Part shown: piece after piece, positions 44,200 through 53,317 of the stretch | Position numbering within the stretch: the stretch's first letter is position 1 | Layout of the letters: each line of letters opens with the position of its first letter | NCBI GenBank assembly: GCA_018268915.1 | Contig: JAFDVQ010000006.1 | Location: 372,001 to 436,000 of the forward strand | Source of the DNA: Acidobacteriota bacterium | GTDB lineage: Bacteria; Acidobacteriota; Terriglobia; Terriglobales; Acidobacteriaceae | DNA: 64,000 bases | Reading direction: 5' to 3' | Program-made: the position numbers and the translations under genes | The notes under the pieces: model-generated | Seen by the model: the letters and a program-made list of their open reading frames with translations, nothing else | Told to the model about the DNA's origin: nothing | Database searches by the model: none

Positions 44200-45612
44200 G
44201 CCATCGATCATCTAGCCGCCATGGCACCCGAGCTGGCCACCCAGACGGGCCAGACACGGCGAAAATTCTCCCTCGATGAGATCGGCGCTCTTCTTTCCGC
44301 CCTCGGCAACCCGCACCGTACCTTCCCCTCCGTTCTCATCGCCGGAACCAATGGGAAAGGTTCAACGGCTTCCACGCTGGCTTCGATCTTGTCGGCTTCT
44401 GGCCTGCGTACCGGCCTCTACACTTCGCCGCATCTGAGCCGCCCCAACGAACGAATCCGCATCGACGGCGTTCAGATCTCCGACGAAGACTTTGCCCAGA
44501 GCTTTTTCCGGGTTCGCTCCACCGCCCAGCGCCTGGTAGATGAGGGAAAGCTCGCTCAGTCCCCAAGCTACTTCGAGACGCTCACCGCAATGGCCTTCCT
44601 GCACTTCGCTGAGCCCGCGATCGAGATTGCGGTGCTTGAAGTCGGCATGGGAGGTCGCCTGGACGCAACAAACATCGTCGACCCGCTCATTTCGATCATC
44701 ACCGACATCTCCCTGGATCACATGGAGTGGCTCGGGCCGACCGTATCGGATATCGCCCGCGAGAAGGCAGGCATTCTCCGCCGCGGCGGGACCCTCATCA
44801 CCTTGCCACAACATCCTGAAGCAAACCAGGTAATCGGCGAGGTTGCCACCTCGCTGTCCGTGCTCGGTATCAGTGCCGTCCCCTATCTACCCGGTGCCGA
44901 CACCTCTCAGAGGCTGGAAGACACAACTCAATCCCGTTCTACTCAAGCCTCCTTCGCCGCAGAAGTTCTGGGAAGTCACATCCAAATCGACTCGCCGCTT
45001 CGCGGAGCTCATCAGCATCGCAATGTTGCACTTGCCACCGCGGCAGCCGTTGAACTCGCTATCTCACACGGATTCCCTATCACCGCCAAGTCGATCGAAG
45101 ATGGCATCCGCAAGACCCGCTGGCCCGCACGGCTTGAACAAATCACAACGCCCTCTTTCGAAGGCGCAGCCTCGATTCAGTGGCTTCTGGATGTCGCCCA
45201 CAATCCCGCCGGGGCCTGGGCCTTGCGAGCCGGGTTAAGGGAGATGCTTCCCAATCAGCAGATGGGAACACTCATTTTCAGCTGCCTGCGTGACAAGCCC
45301 GTCCTCGAGATGGCTCAGATCCTATTCCCGATCTTCGAGCGCATCATCTTTGCCCCCATTTTCAGCTCGCGTGCCACTCCAATGCGCGATCTGCTGGCTG
45401 CGGCATCGTCCACGGGGACCTCGGCATCTGCGGCCGCCTCAGTCGGTCAGGCCATCGACCAGGCGCTTGTGCATGCCACCGAACAGCAAGATATCCCCAT
45501 CGTTGTCTCGGGCTCTGTCTATCTGGTCGGGGATGTACGAACTCGGCTCCTGGCACGTCATGCAGTGCCTGCTCCTGATTCGGCGCCAGAGCGAGTAGGC
45601 CAGACTCCGTGA
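44185..45612 (+). CDS. folC: Bifunctional folylpolyglutamate synthase/dihydrofolate synthase
   Basis: A 475-residue Mur-ligase-family enzyme that adds glutamate to dihydropteroate and folates. The P-loop VLIAGTNGKGSTASTLASIL is at residues about 50-69, followed by GLYTSPHLSRPNERIRIDG, VLEVGMGGRLDATNIVDP and WLLDVAHNPAGAWALRAGL. The start codon is inside a 23-bp palindrome. plsC overlaps its stop codon (GTGA), so the pair is translationally coupled. Length is somewhat above 430 because of a loop around residues 235-260. Confidence 0.94.
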   Translation: MSYQSAIDHLAAMAPELATQTGQTRRKFSLDEIGALLSALGNPHRTFPSVLIAGTNGKGSTASTLASILSASGLRTGLYTSPHLSRPNERIRIDGVQISDEDFAQSFFRVRSTAQRLVDEGKLAQSPSYFETLTAMAFLHFAEPAIEIAVLEVGMGGRLDATNIVDPLISIITDISLDHMEWLGPTVSDIAREKAGILRRGGTLITLPQHPEANQVIGEVATSLSVLGISAVPYLPGADTSQRLEDTTQSRSTQASFAAEVLGSHIQIDSPLRGAHQHRNVALATAAAVELAISHGFPITAKSIEDGIRKTRWPARLEQITTPSFEGAASIQWLLDVAHNPAGAWALRAGLREMLPNQQMGTLIFSCLRDKPVLEMAQILFPIFERIIFAPIFSSRATPMRDLLAAASSTGTSASAAASVGQAIDQALVHATEQQDIPIVVSGSVYLVGDVRTRLLARHAVPAPDSAPERVGQTP

Positions 45613-46409
45613 TCCGCCGTCGACCTCCCGACCCGCTGCCCCGTCTCTATCGTTGGCGCACAAACATCCTTCAAGCCCCACTTTTCTTTGCCTACACCGG
45701 CCTCTGCGGCAGTTGTTCTCTTTTTGCATCACTCTGGGACAAGTCCGGCCGTCTTCAGCATCGGATCGCGCAGACTTGGGCCGGCGGCTGTGTCCGGATC
45801 TCCGGCGCCCGCCTCACAGTCCTTGGCGCGGAAAATCTTCGCAAACACCCGGTTGCCGTCTACGCCGCTAACCACACGTCCTACATGGACACGCCGGTTA
45901 TCTTTTCCACGCTTCCCTTCCAGTTCCGAATCCTGGCGAAAAAGGAGCTGTGGACGATGCCCTTCATCGGCTGGCATCTCAATCGATCAGGTCAAATCCC
46001 GGTCGACACAGTCAGCCCCAATGCAACCGTCTCTAGCCTGGGAGCTGGCGTTCGTGCGTTACGCGCCGGCATGCCTCTGTTTGTCTTTCCGGAGGGCTCA
46101 CGCACTCCCGACGGCACCATCCAGCCGTTCCTTGCCGGAGCTGCCTTCCTTGCAATTCGGGCGCAGGTACCCCTCGTTCCAATCGCCCTCACTGGTGTCT
46201 ATGACCTCTTACCGATGCATACCCGCCACTTCTATCCAGGAGAAATCATCATGAGTGTCGGCGAGCCCATCTCAACCTCCGGCCTCACCGTTCGCCAGAC
46301 CGATGACCTCAACTCTCGACTGCGTAAATCGATTGAAGTCCTCCGCGAAGAGGCAGCATCTGCACTTCTCGATCTCGGCCAGACTGCAAAACAAGTGTCG
46401 AGCAGCTGA
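45609..46409 (+). CDS. plsC: 1-acyl-sn-glycerol-3-phosphate acyltransferase
   Basis: A 266-residue membrane-associated enzyme that acylates lysophosphatidic acid in phospholipid synthesis. The HX4D motif (ANHTSYMDTP, residues about 90-100) and FPEGSRTPDG are intact, with VPLVPIALTGVYDLLP after them. It starts at GTG within the folC stop region, overlapping by 4 nt. A hydrophobic segment (LFFAYTGLCGSCSLFASLW) near residue 30 may anchor it. Confidence 0.92.
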   Translation: MIRRRPPDPLPRLYRWRTNILQAPLFFAYTGLCGSCSLFASLWDKSGRLQHRIAQTWAGGCVRISGARLTVLGAENLRKHPVAVYAANHTSYMDTPVIFSTLPFQFRILAKKELWTMPFIGWHLNRSGQIPVDTVSPNATVSSLGAGVRALRAGMPLFVFPEGSRTPDGTIQPFLAGAAFLAIRAQVPLVPIALTGVYDLLPMHTRHFYPGEIIMSVGEPISTSGLTVRQTDDLNSRLRKSIEVLREEAASALLDLGQTAKQVSSS

Positions 46410-46485
46410 TTAGTTGCCCTCTGGGCGATATGCAACTGTTTAGTTGCCTAACGATATTATTCTCAAATCAGGCTAAAAACCGGGC

Positions 46486-46836
46486 CTATCGCGCCTCAAT
46501 CTTGCCGGCAATCCGGTTGTACTGGGCCTTCGAGAGGATGTGCTTCGTCACCAGCTCGTAGGAGTCTTTGTATGGACGATGATCGACGATCCGTTGTGCT
46601 GTCATGTCGTCAACACCGTCAAGCGAACTCAGATCCTTCACGGACGCTTTGTTGACGTTGATCGTCCGCTGTTGTCGGATTCCCTGGACCACCCCTTGAG
46701 TTACTGCCTTCGCATCGCGAACAGCCGTCGACGTCGCCCGCGCGGTTTGCTCCCGAATGGCATCAGGACTGCGATCGCGCGGGCTACATCCCGTCAGCAC
46801 CACAGCAAACAAAGCAACGACCAAAGAAATTCTCAT
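46486..46836 (-). CDS. Exported lipoprotein with helix-hairpin-helix (ComEA-like) domain
   Basis: A 116-residue protein. The signal peptide ends in a lipobox (VVALFAVVLTGC), predicting a lipid-anchored Cys. Residues about 55-116 are an HhH domain (INVNKASVKDLSSLDGVDD, RIVDHRPYKDSYELV), as in ComEA-type DNA-binding proteins. The start at 46836 is chosen for the signal peptide; the frame opens at 46878. It is divergent from the GH35 gene with only about 40 nt between start codons. DNA uptake is possible, but no other competence genes are present. Confidence 0.8.
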   Translation of the reverse strand: MRISLVVALFAVVLTGCSPRDRSPDAIREQTARATSTAVRDAKAVTQGVVQGIRQQRTINVNKASVKDLSSLDGVDDMTAQRIVDHRPYKDSYELVTKHILSKAQYNRIAGKIEAR

Positions 46837-46876
46837 GTTTGTTAGATGCGAAGACCGGCACGATATGATTGCGGCC

Positions 46877-48727
46877 ATGCGTACCGCACTCTTCGTGGCC
46901 CTTCTTCTCTCCGGATCGGTTCTGGCAAAATCCCAGGCTCAGCCTGCCGCTGCTCAGCACACCTTCGCGGTCGCCAACGGTCAATTCCAGCTCGACGGTA
47001 AGCCTTATCAGATCCTCTCCGGCGAGATGCACTATCCGCGCGTTCCCCGCGCCTACTGGCGCGATCGTTTCCGCAAGGCCCGGGCCATGGGCTTGAACAC
47101 CATTACGACCTACGTCTTCTGGAACCTCCATGAGCCGCGTCCCGGAGTCTACGACTTTTCCGGCCAGAATGACATCTATGCCTATATTCGGGAGGCTCAG
47201 CAGGAGGGGCTCAACGTCATCCTCCGGCCTGGCCCATATGTCTGCGCTGAATGGGAGCTCGGCGGATATCCGTCGTGGCTCCTGAAAGACCGCAGCCTTG
47301 TACTCCGTTCCTCCGATCCCAAATATTTGGCAGCCATGAATGGATGGTTTGCTCGCCTTGCAAAGGAGCTTGCCCCTCTCCTGATGCAACACGGCGGCCC
47401 GATCATCGCCGTCCAGGTTGAAAACGAATACGGCTCCTTCGGCGACGACCACGCCTACATGAAGGCGGTTAAGAACGCTCTGCTTAACTCAGGCCTGGCT
47501 ACATCCGACACGCTGTTGTACACCGCCGACGGCCCCGAGCAAATCCCGAACGGATCTCTGCCCGAACTTCCCGCAGTCATCAACTTCGGCACTGGTGACG
47601 CAAAAAATGGATTTGAGACGCTCAAGAAGACCCGTCCAAGCGGCCCTTTCATGACCGGCGAGTATTGGGCGGGCTGGTTCGATCACTGGGGCGAGCACCA
47701 CCACACCACGCCCGTTGAAGCCAATGCTTCTGAATTCGAATGGATGCTGAAGCAAGGCTACTCCGTCAGCATGTACATGTTCCACGGCGGCACCAGCTTC
47801 GGTTTCATGAATGGCGCCAACAGCAACGGCACAAACTACGAGCCAGACACCACCAGCTATGATTACGACTCACCCCTCAATGAAAGTGGTCAGCCCACTC
47901 CCAAGTTCGCTGCGTTTCGCGATGCCATCACGCGCGTGACCCGCAAAACACCGCCTGCAATCCCGCCGGCTATCCCCGCAACGACCTACCCGATTTCGTT
48001 GCGAGCCGAATCCGCATCGCTTTGGAATAATCTGCCTGCGCCGACCGAATCGGACAAGCTGCTCACCATGGAAGACCTGGACCAGGCCTACGGATACATC
48101 CTCTACCGCACGCAGATCGCGAACGGAGCGTCAGGCCAGCTCACCATCGATGGCCTTCACGACTACGCGCAGATTTACGTCGACCGAAAATTGGTCGGCA
48201 CTCTTGACCGCCGCCTCGGCCAGTCGAGCCTCGCTCTTCCCCCGATTTTGGGTAAGGCCACCCTCGACATCCTTGTCGAGAACACTGGCCGCGTGAACTT
48301 CACAAAAGTCATTCGCACCGAGCAAAAAGGAATCACCAAATCAGTCAGCATTGGTGGTCAGCAGCCAGCCCACTGGCAGATCTACTCGTTGCCGATGACA
48401 GAGCTCTCCAAATTGCATTTCGGCAAGGGCGCCTGCGAAGGGCCATGCTTTTATCGGTACTCGATGACCACGCCTGCACCAACAGGCCAAAACGCGGCTC
48501 TTGCGGATACTTTTCTCGATACACATGGACTGTCGAAGGGGATTGCGTTCCTGAACGGACAGCCCCTCGGCCGCTTCTGGTCCGTCGGACCCGAGTTCAC
48601 GCTGTACACGCCCGGTCCCTGGCTGCATGCGGGCAGCAACGAAGTCGTCCTCTTTGACCTGCAGGGAACAGCAAAGGAATCCTTGAAAACCATCGAACAC
48701 GCGGACTACGGCCCAGGCTCCAAATAG
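46877..48727 (+). CDS. Exported GH35 beta-galactosidase
   Basis: A 616-residue protein with a signal peptide (MRTALFVALLLSGSVLAKSQ). The GH35 (beta/alpha)8 domain covers the first 330 residues: GEMHYPRVPRAYWRDRFRKA, the acid/base Glu in VQVENEYGSFGDD (residue about 180) and the nucleophile region MTGEYWAGWFDHWGEHHH. A C-terminal jelly-roll part follows (QLTIDGLHDYAQIYVDRKLV). It should release galactose from beta-galactosides or plant galactans in the periplasm or outside. TATGAT lies 7 nt before the ATG at 46877 with no Shine-Dalgarno, favouring that start over the upstream ATG at 46865. Confidence 0.92.
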   Translation: MRTALFVALLLSGSVLAKSQAQPAAAQHTFAVANGQFQLDGKPYQILSGEMHYPRVPRAYWRDRFRKARAMGLNTITTYVFWNLHEPRPGVYDFSGQNDIYAYIREAQQEGLNVILRPGPYVCAEWELGGYPSWLLKDRSLVLRSSDPKYLAAMNGWFARLAKELAPLLMQHGGPIIAVQVENEYGSFGDDHAYMKAVKNALLNSGLATSDTLLYTADGPEQIPNGSLPELPAVINFGTGDAKNGFETLKKTRPSGPFMTGEYWAGWFDHWGEHHHTTPVEANASEFEWMLKQGYSVSMYMFHGGTSFGFMNGANSNGTNYEPDTTSYDYDSPLNESGQPTPKFAAFRDAITRVTRKTPPAIPPAIPATTYPISLRAESASLWNNLPAPTESDKLLTMEDLDQAYGYILYRTQIANGASGQLTIDGLHDYAQIYVDRKLVGTLDRRLGQSSLALPPILGKATLDILVENTGRVNFTKVIRTEQKGITKSVSIGGQQPAHWQIYSLPMTELSKLHFGKGACEGPCFYRYSMTTPAPTGQNAALADTFLDTHGLSKGIAFLNGQPLGRFWSVGPEFTLYTPGPWLHAGSNEVVLFDLQGTAKESLKTIEHADYGPGSK

Positions 48728-48757
48728 CCGATTTCACGTTCAGGAAAGCCGCGATCC

Positions 48758-49510
48758 ATGACGCCGACCTTGGGGGGAATGAGGCCAATGCAGAAGCGTC
48801 CTCTAGATCTGCAAACCGCGGCATTGCTCAACTTCGCAGAGCTTGAGCGTTCCGAGACGGTCGCAAATGCATGCATGAATCGTGAACGAAATCTGCGAGG
48901 GCCAAACAGCTACCAAAGAGATCTCAAGTTCGATGTGATGGAGTATTTAACGAGTGCCGCGCGCCGGAATGGTGAAGCGAGTTGGCTTGATATATGTTGC
49001 GGTGCTGGGCGCGCACTGATAGAGGCTGCCGCTGAGATTCACAAGTCGAAATACAGGATTAAGCTGACTGGAGTCGACCTGATCCCAATCTTCCTCTCAA
49101 TTCCTGAAGGCATCCAGAGTCTCCGCCTTATTGGTGCGTCTATTGAAGGTTGGGACACACAAGAGCGATATGACCTCATCACGTGTGTTCACGGATTGCA
49201 TTACGTCGGCGATAAGCTCGGAGTACTGCAGCGTTCCAGTGCGTGGTTGAAAGATGACGGCCGTCTAATGATGCACCTGGATTATCGGAATTTGAAATTA
49301 GCAGGCGGAAGACACTCCGGCATTCAGGTTGGAAAGGACCTTCGCAAGGCTGGATTCCTCTATAGCTCTACCCGCCGTCTGCTGACTCGTAGGGAGAAGA
49401 AAATCTCCGATCGCTCACTTCCTTACCGATACTTGGGCGCAGACGACAAAGCCGGCCCGAATTTTACAGGCCAACCTGCCGTGGACTCGTTCTATGAAAG
49501 AACCGCCTAG
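48758..49510 (+). CDS. Class I SAM-dependent methyltransferase family protein
   Basis: A protein of up to 250 residues. Motif I SWLDICCGAGRALIEAAAE and the acidic loop LTGVDLIPIFL identify a Rossmann-type methyltransferase; YDLITCVHGLHYVGD and LKDDGRLMMHLD follow in the usual order. The substrate is not evident. The start is uncertain: 48758, 48779 and 48788 (GAGG upstream) are possible. The gene looks less GC-rich than its neighbours and has no operon partner, so it may be a late acquisition. Confidence 0.75.
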   Translation: MTPTLGGMRPMQKRPLDLQTAALLNFAELERSETVANACMNRERNLRGPNSYQRDLKFDVMEYLTSAARRNGEASWLDICCGAGRALIEAAAEIHKSKYRIKLTGVDLIPIFLSIPEGIQSLRLIGASIEGWDTQERYDLITCVHGLHYVGDKLGVLQRSSAWLKDDGRLMMHLDYRNLKLAGGRHSGIQVGKDLRKAGFLYSSTRRLLTRREKKISDRSLPYRYLGADDKAGPNFTGQPAVDSFYERTA

Positions 49511-49667
49511 CCGCGCTTCCTAATATGAATTGCATGTTTCATCGATGCAGTAAGACAAGTAAAAACTTTATAATCAGCAACTTACGTATTTGATCGATGA
49601 CTTTTTGACGTGCGGTCCATCTGCAATTTGTCGGCATTGAATCTTCTCATCTAGACTTACAGCGTTC

Positions 49668-50432
49668 ATGTCAATCCGAATAGCCATTCCCGAGCCGACC
49701 TCAGCAGACGCGGAATACAATACGCGCTCATTGCCGCCCTACATTGCTGCATTGCAGTCGTCCGGAGCCACGCCAGTCGTGATTCCCCTTCACGAGAGCC
49801 AGGATCGCGTTGCTAGGCTGCTGGCTACGACTCAAGGTGTGCTACTGCCCGGCAGCAGATTCGATGTAGACCCAGAGCGATTCGGAGAGGCACGCAAGCC
49901 TGAGTGCGGGCCGGCGGATCCACCTCGGACAGCGGTCGACGAACTTCTGCTTCAGGATGCGTTCAACCTGCGCAAGCCAGTTCTCGGGATTTGCCATGGT
50001 CTTCAAACTCTGAATGTCTGGCTTAATGGAACGCTTATTCAGGACCTTCCATCGGAATCTGGTTGCTCCGTGAACCATAGTCCTGGCCGAACCGTTGTTG
50101 AAGCTCATCCGGTCCTGATCGAAGATCAATCGCTTCTCCAACAATTGGCTTGTCAGGATGGCTCTCCGGGCCCGGAGCAAGTGAACTCCAGCCATCACCA
50201 GGCGATCGCGCGCCTCGGAGACAGACTCAGGGTGACAGCCATCTCTGGCGACGACCAAGTGGTAGAAGCGGTCGAACTCGACTCTGAAGATCACTTCGTG
50301 CTTGCAGTCCAATGGCATCCCGAGCGGACCTTCGCAGAAAAGCCACTGTCGCGCGCAATCTTCCGCGCCTTTGTTCAGGCAGCCGCAGGATGGGCACCGG
50401 CCGCTGAGACTCTTGCAGAGGCTCGCCGGTGA
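49668..50432 (+). CDS. Class I glutamine amidotransferase-like (gamma-glutamyl-GABA hydrolase type, C26)
   Basis: A 254-residue protein. The nucleophile elbow PVLGICHGLQTLNVWLNG and the C-terminal QWHPERTF give the Cys-His-Glu triad, and SSHHQAIARLGDRLRVTAI is typical of the PuuD-like C26 family. It should cleave a gamma-glutamyl amide, with substrate unproven. TAGACT (49652-49657) lies 10 nt before the ATG, and TATAAT occurs at 49569-49574. Its stop overlaps the GTG start of rsmG, suggesting co-transcription with that rRNA methyltransferase. Confidence 0.88.
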   Translation: MSIRIAIPEPTSADAEYNTRSLPPYIAALQSSGATPVVIPLHESQDRVARLLATTQGVLLPGSRFDVDPERFGEARKPECGPADPPRTAVDELLLQDAFNLRKPVLGICHGLQTLNVWLNGTLIQDLPSESGCSVNHSPGRTVVEAHPVLIEDQSLLQQLACQDGSPGPEQVNSSHHQAIARLGDRLRVTAISGDDQVVEAVELDSEDHFVLAVQWHPERTFAEKPLSRAIFRAFVQAAAGWAPAAETLAEARR

Positions 50433-51061
50433 CACCGGTGGGCGATTCTGACCCGAATGCTCTGAATGACCTCCTGGCTGCCAAAGGTCTTGAAAGACTT
50501 GACAACTCCCAGTTGACGAAATTTGAGAGCTATCTTGCGTTGATTCTCAAGTGGAATCAGCGCATGAACCTGACGGCCATTCGCGACAAAGACACCATCC
50601 TTGATCGACATTTTGTTGAGTGCATCGTATGCGCTCGGGCTCTGCCGCCAGGCATTGCGACTGTCCTGGATTTTGGCAGCGGAGCTGGACTGCCTGGGAT
50701 CCCAATCGCGATCTGCAGGCCTGAGCTAAAAATCACTCTGGCTGAGTCACAAATCAAGAAGGCCGCCTTCCTTAACGAGGCTGTTCGGGCCATTGGTCTG
50801 GATTCTGAGGTGTTTCCTGGGCGAGCTGAGACCCTCAAAGCCAAATATGACTGCGTGGTCTTGAGGGCGGTGGACCAAATGGATATTTCGATCCATCTGG
50901 CTACGGCTCTAGTCGGTTGCGGGGGCTGGCTTGCAGTAATGACTACCGAAGCAGCTCGAGAGAGCGTCACCCGGAGCGTCGATGGCCAGTTCTCCTGGAA
51001 CAACGTGGTTTCGCTGCCTGAATCCCAACAAGGGATCATAATGTTCGGAAAGCGAACTTAG
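50429..51061 (+). CDS. rsmG: 16S rRNA (guanine527-N7)-methyltransferase
   Basis: A 210-residue Rossmann methyltransferase (GidB). LILKWNQRMNLTAIRDKDTI, the SAM loop VLDFGSGAGLPGIPIAI and KKAAFLNEAVRAIGL are the family blocks. The GTG start overlaps the stop of the upstream amidotransferase (GTGA). It sits just before parS sites and parA-parB, the same order found next to chromosome origins in many bacteria. Confidence 0.95.
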   Translation: MTPVGDSDPNALNDLLAAKGLERLDNSQLTKFESYLALILKWNQRMNLTAIRDKDTILDRHFVECIVCARALPPGIATVLDFGSGAGLPGIPIAICRPELKITLAESQIKKAAFLNEAVRAIGLDSEVFPGRAETLKAKYDCVVLRAVDQMDISIHLATALVGCGGWLAVMTTEAARESVTRSVDGQFSWNNVVSLPESQQGIIMFGKRT

Positions 51062-51068
51062 AGATGAA

Positions 51069-51084
51069 GGTTCCACGTGGAACA
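51069..51084. promoter_or_regulatory. parS site 1
   Basis: GGTTCCACGTGGAACA contains the perfect 14-bp palindrome GTTCCACGTGGAAC, matching the bacterial parS core TGTTNCACGTGNAACA. It is 8 nt after the rsmG stop and before parA, in the usual position for a ParB-binding centromere. Confidence 0.92.
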
Positions 51085-51094
51085 TAGACCCTGA

Positions 51095-51110
51095 AGATTC
51101 ACGTAGAACA
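51095..51110. promoter_or_regulatory. Degenerate parS-like site
   Basis: AGATTCACGTAGAACA keeps the TTCACGT core but has mismatches in both arms. It lies between the two perfect sites and may be a weak or decayed parS. Confidence 0.5.
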
Positions 51111-51120
51111 CTGAACTGAA

Positions 51121-51136
51121 CGTTCCACGTGGAACA
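51121..51136. promoter_or_regulatory. parS site 2
   Basis: CGTTCCACGTGGAACA, the same perfect GTTCCACGTGGAAC palindrome as at 51070, 52 nt further on. Two perfect sites with a degenerate one between them mark a parS cluster. Confidence 0.92.
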
Positions 51137-51354
51137 TATAACGAACATGCTTGCGCTTCGACCACAGATTTCCACCGGGTTGCCTTTAAAACGATGATAA
51201 AAATGCCGGTCGCCTTGACATAGCTAATTGATTGAATTCACGGGATATCCTGGCAACATACGTCTTACTCGATTTGGGCTTTCCACAACCTTTCCGATTT
51301 CTCCACAGACGCACAGCAAGCATCCCCAAGCCTGTTCCTTTAACCTGAAATGCC

Positions 51355-52200
51355 ATGGGAAAGATTCTCGGTGTGGTCAATCAAAAGGGCGGCGTGGGTA
51401 AGACAACCACCGCAATCAATCTTTCCGCCTGCCTGGCCTTGGAAGGTCTCAAAGTCCTCCTTGTGGACTGCGATCCCCAGGCAAATACCTCTTCGGGACT
51501 TGGAGTTGGCCGGGACGATAACCGTCATTCCATCTACGACGTCCTTGTAGGGGACTCCGAAGCTTCGCAAGTCATCATGCCATCCGGCGTTGAAAACCTG
51601 GCCCTTCTCCCGGGTTCGAAGAACCTGACCGGGGCAAATATCGAGCTTGCAACAGCGGAAGACCGGGCTGTAAGACTCCGCGAGGCCCTGGCTCCCCTCA
51701 AGGACAAATTCGATCTCATCATCCTCGACTGCCCGCCAGCCCTCGATCTTCTCACCCTGAATGTTCTTGTGGCAGCTGATTCCCTGGTCGTGCCCATGCA
51801 GGCAGAGTATTTTGCGCTCGAAGGAATCACAGAGCTGATGTCGACTCTGGAACGTGTTCGTGCAGCGTTCAATCACAACATCGAAATCGAGGGCGTGCTG
51901 TTGACGATGTACGACGACCGCACCAATCTCGCGCAACAGGTGCGCGAAACACTCCGCCAACACTTCGGCGATCGCATGTTTATTACGGTCATTCCGCGGA
52001 ACATCCGGCTCGCCGAAGCCCCAAGCCACGGCAAGCCCGTGGCAATCTACGATTCGCGCTCCCGGGGAACTGAAGCGTATTTCGAACTGGCGGGTGAGTT
52101 TCTAGCGCGAAACCGGATCGAGAGCCCCAGAGCGCTCGAGCGAAAAGTCGCTGACAAATCGAAGAGCAAGGCCGAAGTCCGTTTCTGGCCTTACTCGTAA
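51355..52200 (+). CDS. parA: Chromosome-partitioning ATPase ParA (Soj)
   Basis: A 281-residue Walker ATPase that, with ParB bound at parS, moves replicated origins apart. The deviant Walker A motif [18 protein letters not shown] is at residues about 10-27, followed by [15 protein letters not shown] and [16 protein letters not shown]. Length fits chromosomal ParA without an N-terminal DNA-binding extension. TAACCT at 51341-51346, 8 nt before the ATG, with no Shine-Dalgarno, suggests a leaderless start. parB follows after about 70 nt. Confidence 0.96.
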   Translation: MGKILGVVNQKGGVGKTTTAINLSACLALEGLKVLLVDCDPQANTSSGLGVGRDDNRHSIYDVLVGDSEASQVIMPSGVENLALLPGSKNLTGANIELATAEDRAVRLREALAPLKDKFDLIILDCPPALDLLTLNVLVAADSLVVPMQAEYFALEGITELMSTLERVRAAFNHNIEIEGVLLTMYDDRTNLAQQVRETLRQHFGDRMFITVIPRNIRLAEAPSHGKPVAIYDSRSRGTEAYFELAGEFLARNRIESPRALERKVADKSKSKAEVRFWPYS

Positions 52201-52271
52201 ACCAGCGGCCTCAGTCCGAGCCTTCTCGAAGCTTGATAGCCACCATATCCACCCCCGTTGAGGAATTCCCA

Positions 52272-53192
52272 ATGACCACTGCCACTGCTGACAATAAGCG
52301 TCGTGCCCTCGGCAAAGGCCTGGATTCGCTGTTGCCCCGAGTCCAGAGCATCCCACCACCAACTCCGGTTGTTGCTGCCGCTCCGGCAGCGGAGCCGGAT
52401 GGTGGCAAGCCGCGCGAGATATCCGTTGAACAGATCGATCGAAACCCGTTCCAGACGAGAACGCACGTGGATGAGGCCGAGCTGTCGGAGTTGGCGGCGT
52501 CAATCACAGCCAATGGCGTTGTGCAGCCTATTCTCGTTCGGCCCCAGGCAGACGGACGCTTTCAACTGATTGCGGGCGAGCGACGGTGGCGCGCTTCAAA
52601 GCTGGCGGGGAAGAAAACAATCCCCGCCATTCTCCGACAGGTCTCCGATGAGCAGGCGCTGGAGATCACCATCGTCGAAAATCTGCAACGGGCCGACCTT
52701 AACGCCATGGAGCAGGCGCGTGCGTTCGAAAGACTGTCGCGAGAGTTCCACATGACCCAGGAACAGATCGCGACCAGAACTGGCAAGGACCGCGTTTCTG
52801 TCTCGAACTACATGCGGCTACTCAGCATGCCAGACGGGATTCAGAAGCTGGTGGAGGGAAGCCAGCTGAGCTTTGGTCATGCTAAAGCATTGATGGGATT
52901 GAAGTTCCACCCAGACATGGAGAAGACAGCCCAGCGCGTCGCGAATCTTTCGCTTTCTGTTCGCCAGACTGAGACGCTGGTGCAGGGCATGCTCAATCCG
53001 GAGAAGAACAAAAAAGAAGCCAAGCCCGAGCCGGAGGTCGATCCAAACGTCAAAGAGGTTGCTGAACGGCTGCAGCGGGCTCTGGGGCTAAAAGTTCGCA
53101 TCGAGGACAAGAGTGGCCGTGGCCGCGTGATAATCGAATACGCAAACATCGCCGACTTCGATGGTCTACTTGAGCAACTAGCGGCCGATTAG
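52272..53192 (+). CDS. parB: Chromosome-partitioning protein ParB (Spo0J-like)
   Basis: A 306-residue CTPase and DNA-binding protein that loads at parS. RALGKGLDSLLP is the ParA-interacting N-terminus; the ParB/CTP domain has NPFQTRTHVDEAELSELAAS and IAGERRWRASKLAGKKTIPA, the helix-turn-helix follows (MTQEQIATRTGKDRVSVSNY), and a C-terminal dimerisation part ends the protein. The start at 52272 has AGGA upstream; the frame opens earlier at 52233. Its targets are the parS sites at 51069-51136. Confidence 0.96.
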   Translation: MTTATADNKRRALGKGLDSLLPRVQSIPPPTPVVAAAPAAEPDGGKPREISVEQIDRNPFQTRTHVDEAELSELAASITANGVVQPILVRPQADGRFQLIAGERRWRASKLAGKKTIPAILRQVSDEQALEITIVENLQRADLNAMEQARAFERLSREFHMTQEQIATRTGKDRVSVSNYMRLLSMPDGIQKLVEGSQLSFGHAKALMGLKFHPDMEKTAQRVANLSLSVRQTETLVQGMLNPEKNKKEAKPEPEVDPNVKEVAERLQRALGLKVRIEDKSGRGRVIIEYANIADFDGLLEQLAAD

Positions 53193-53317
53193 AATCAATA
53201 ATACGCAACCATGTAGTTGCATATCGTCATTCGATGGGTTTCAAACGAATCCTCTGCGCCCCTCGGAATCTCAATCCAAACGGGGCGGCCGACGGCTCGA
53301 TTAGGTGCGGCGCCTGA

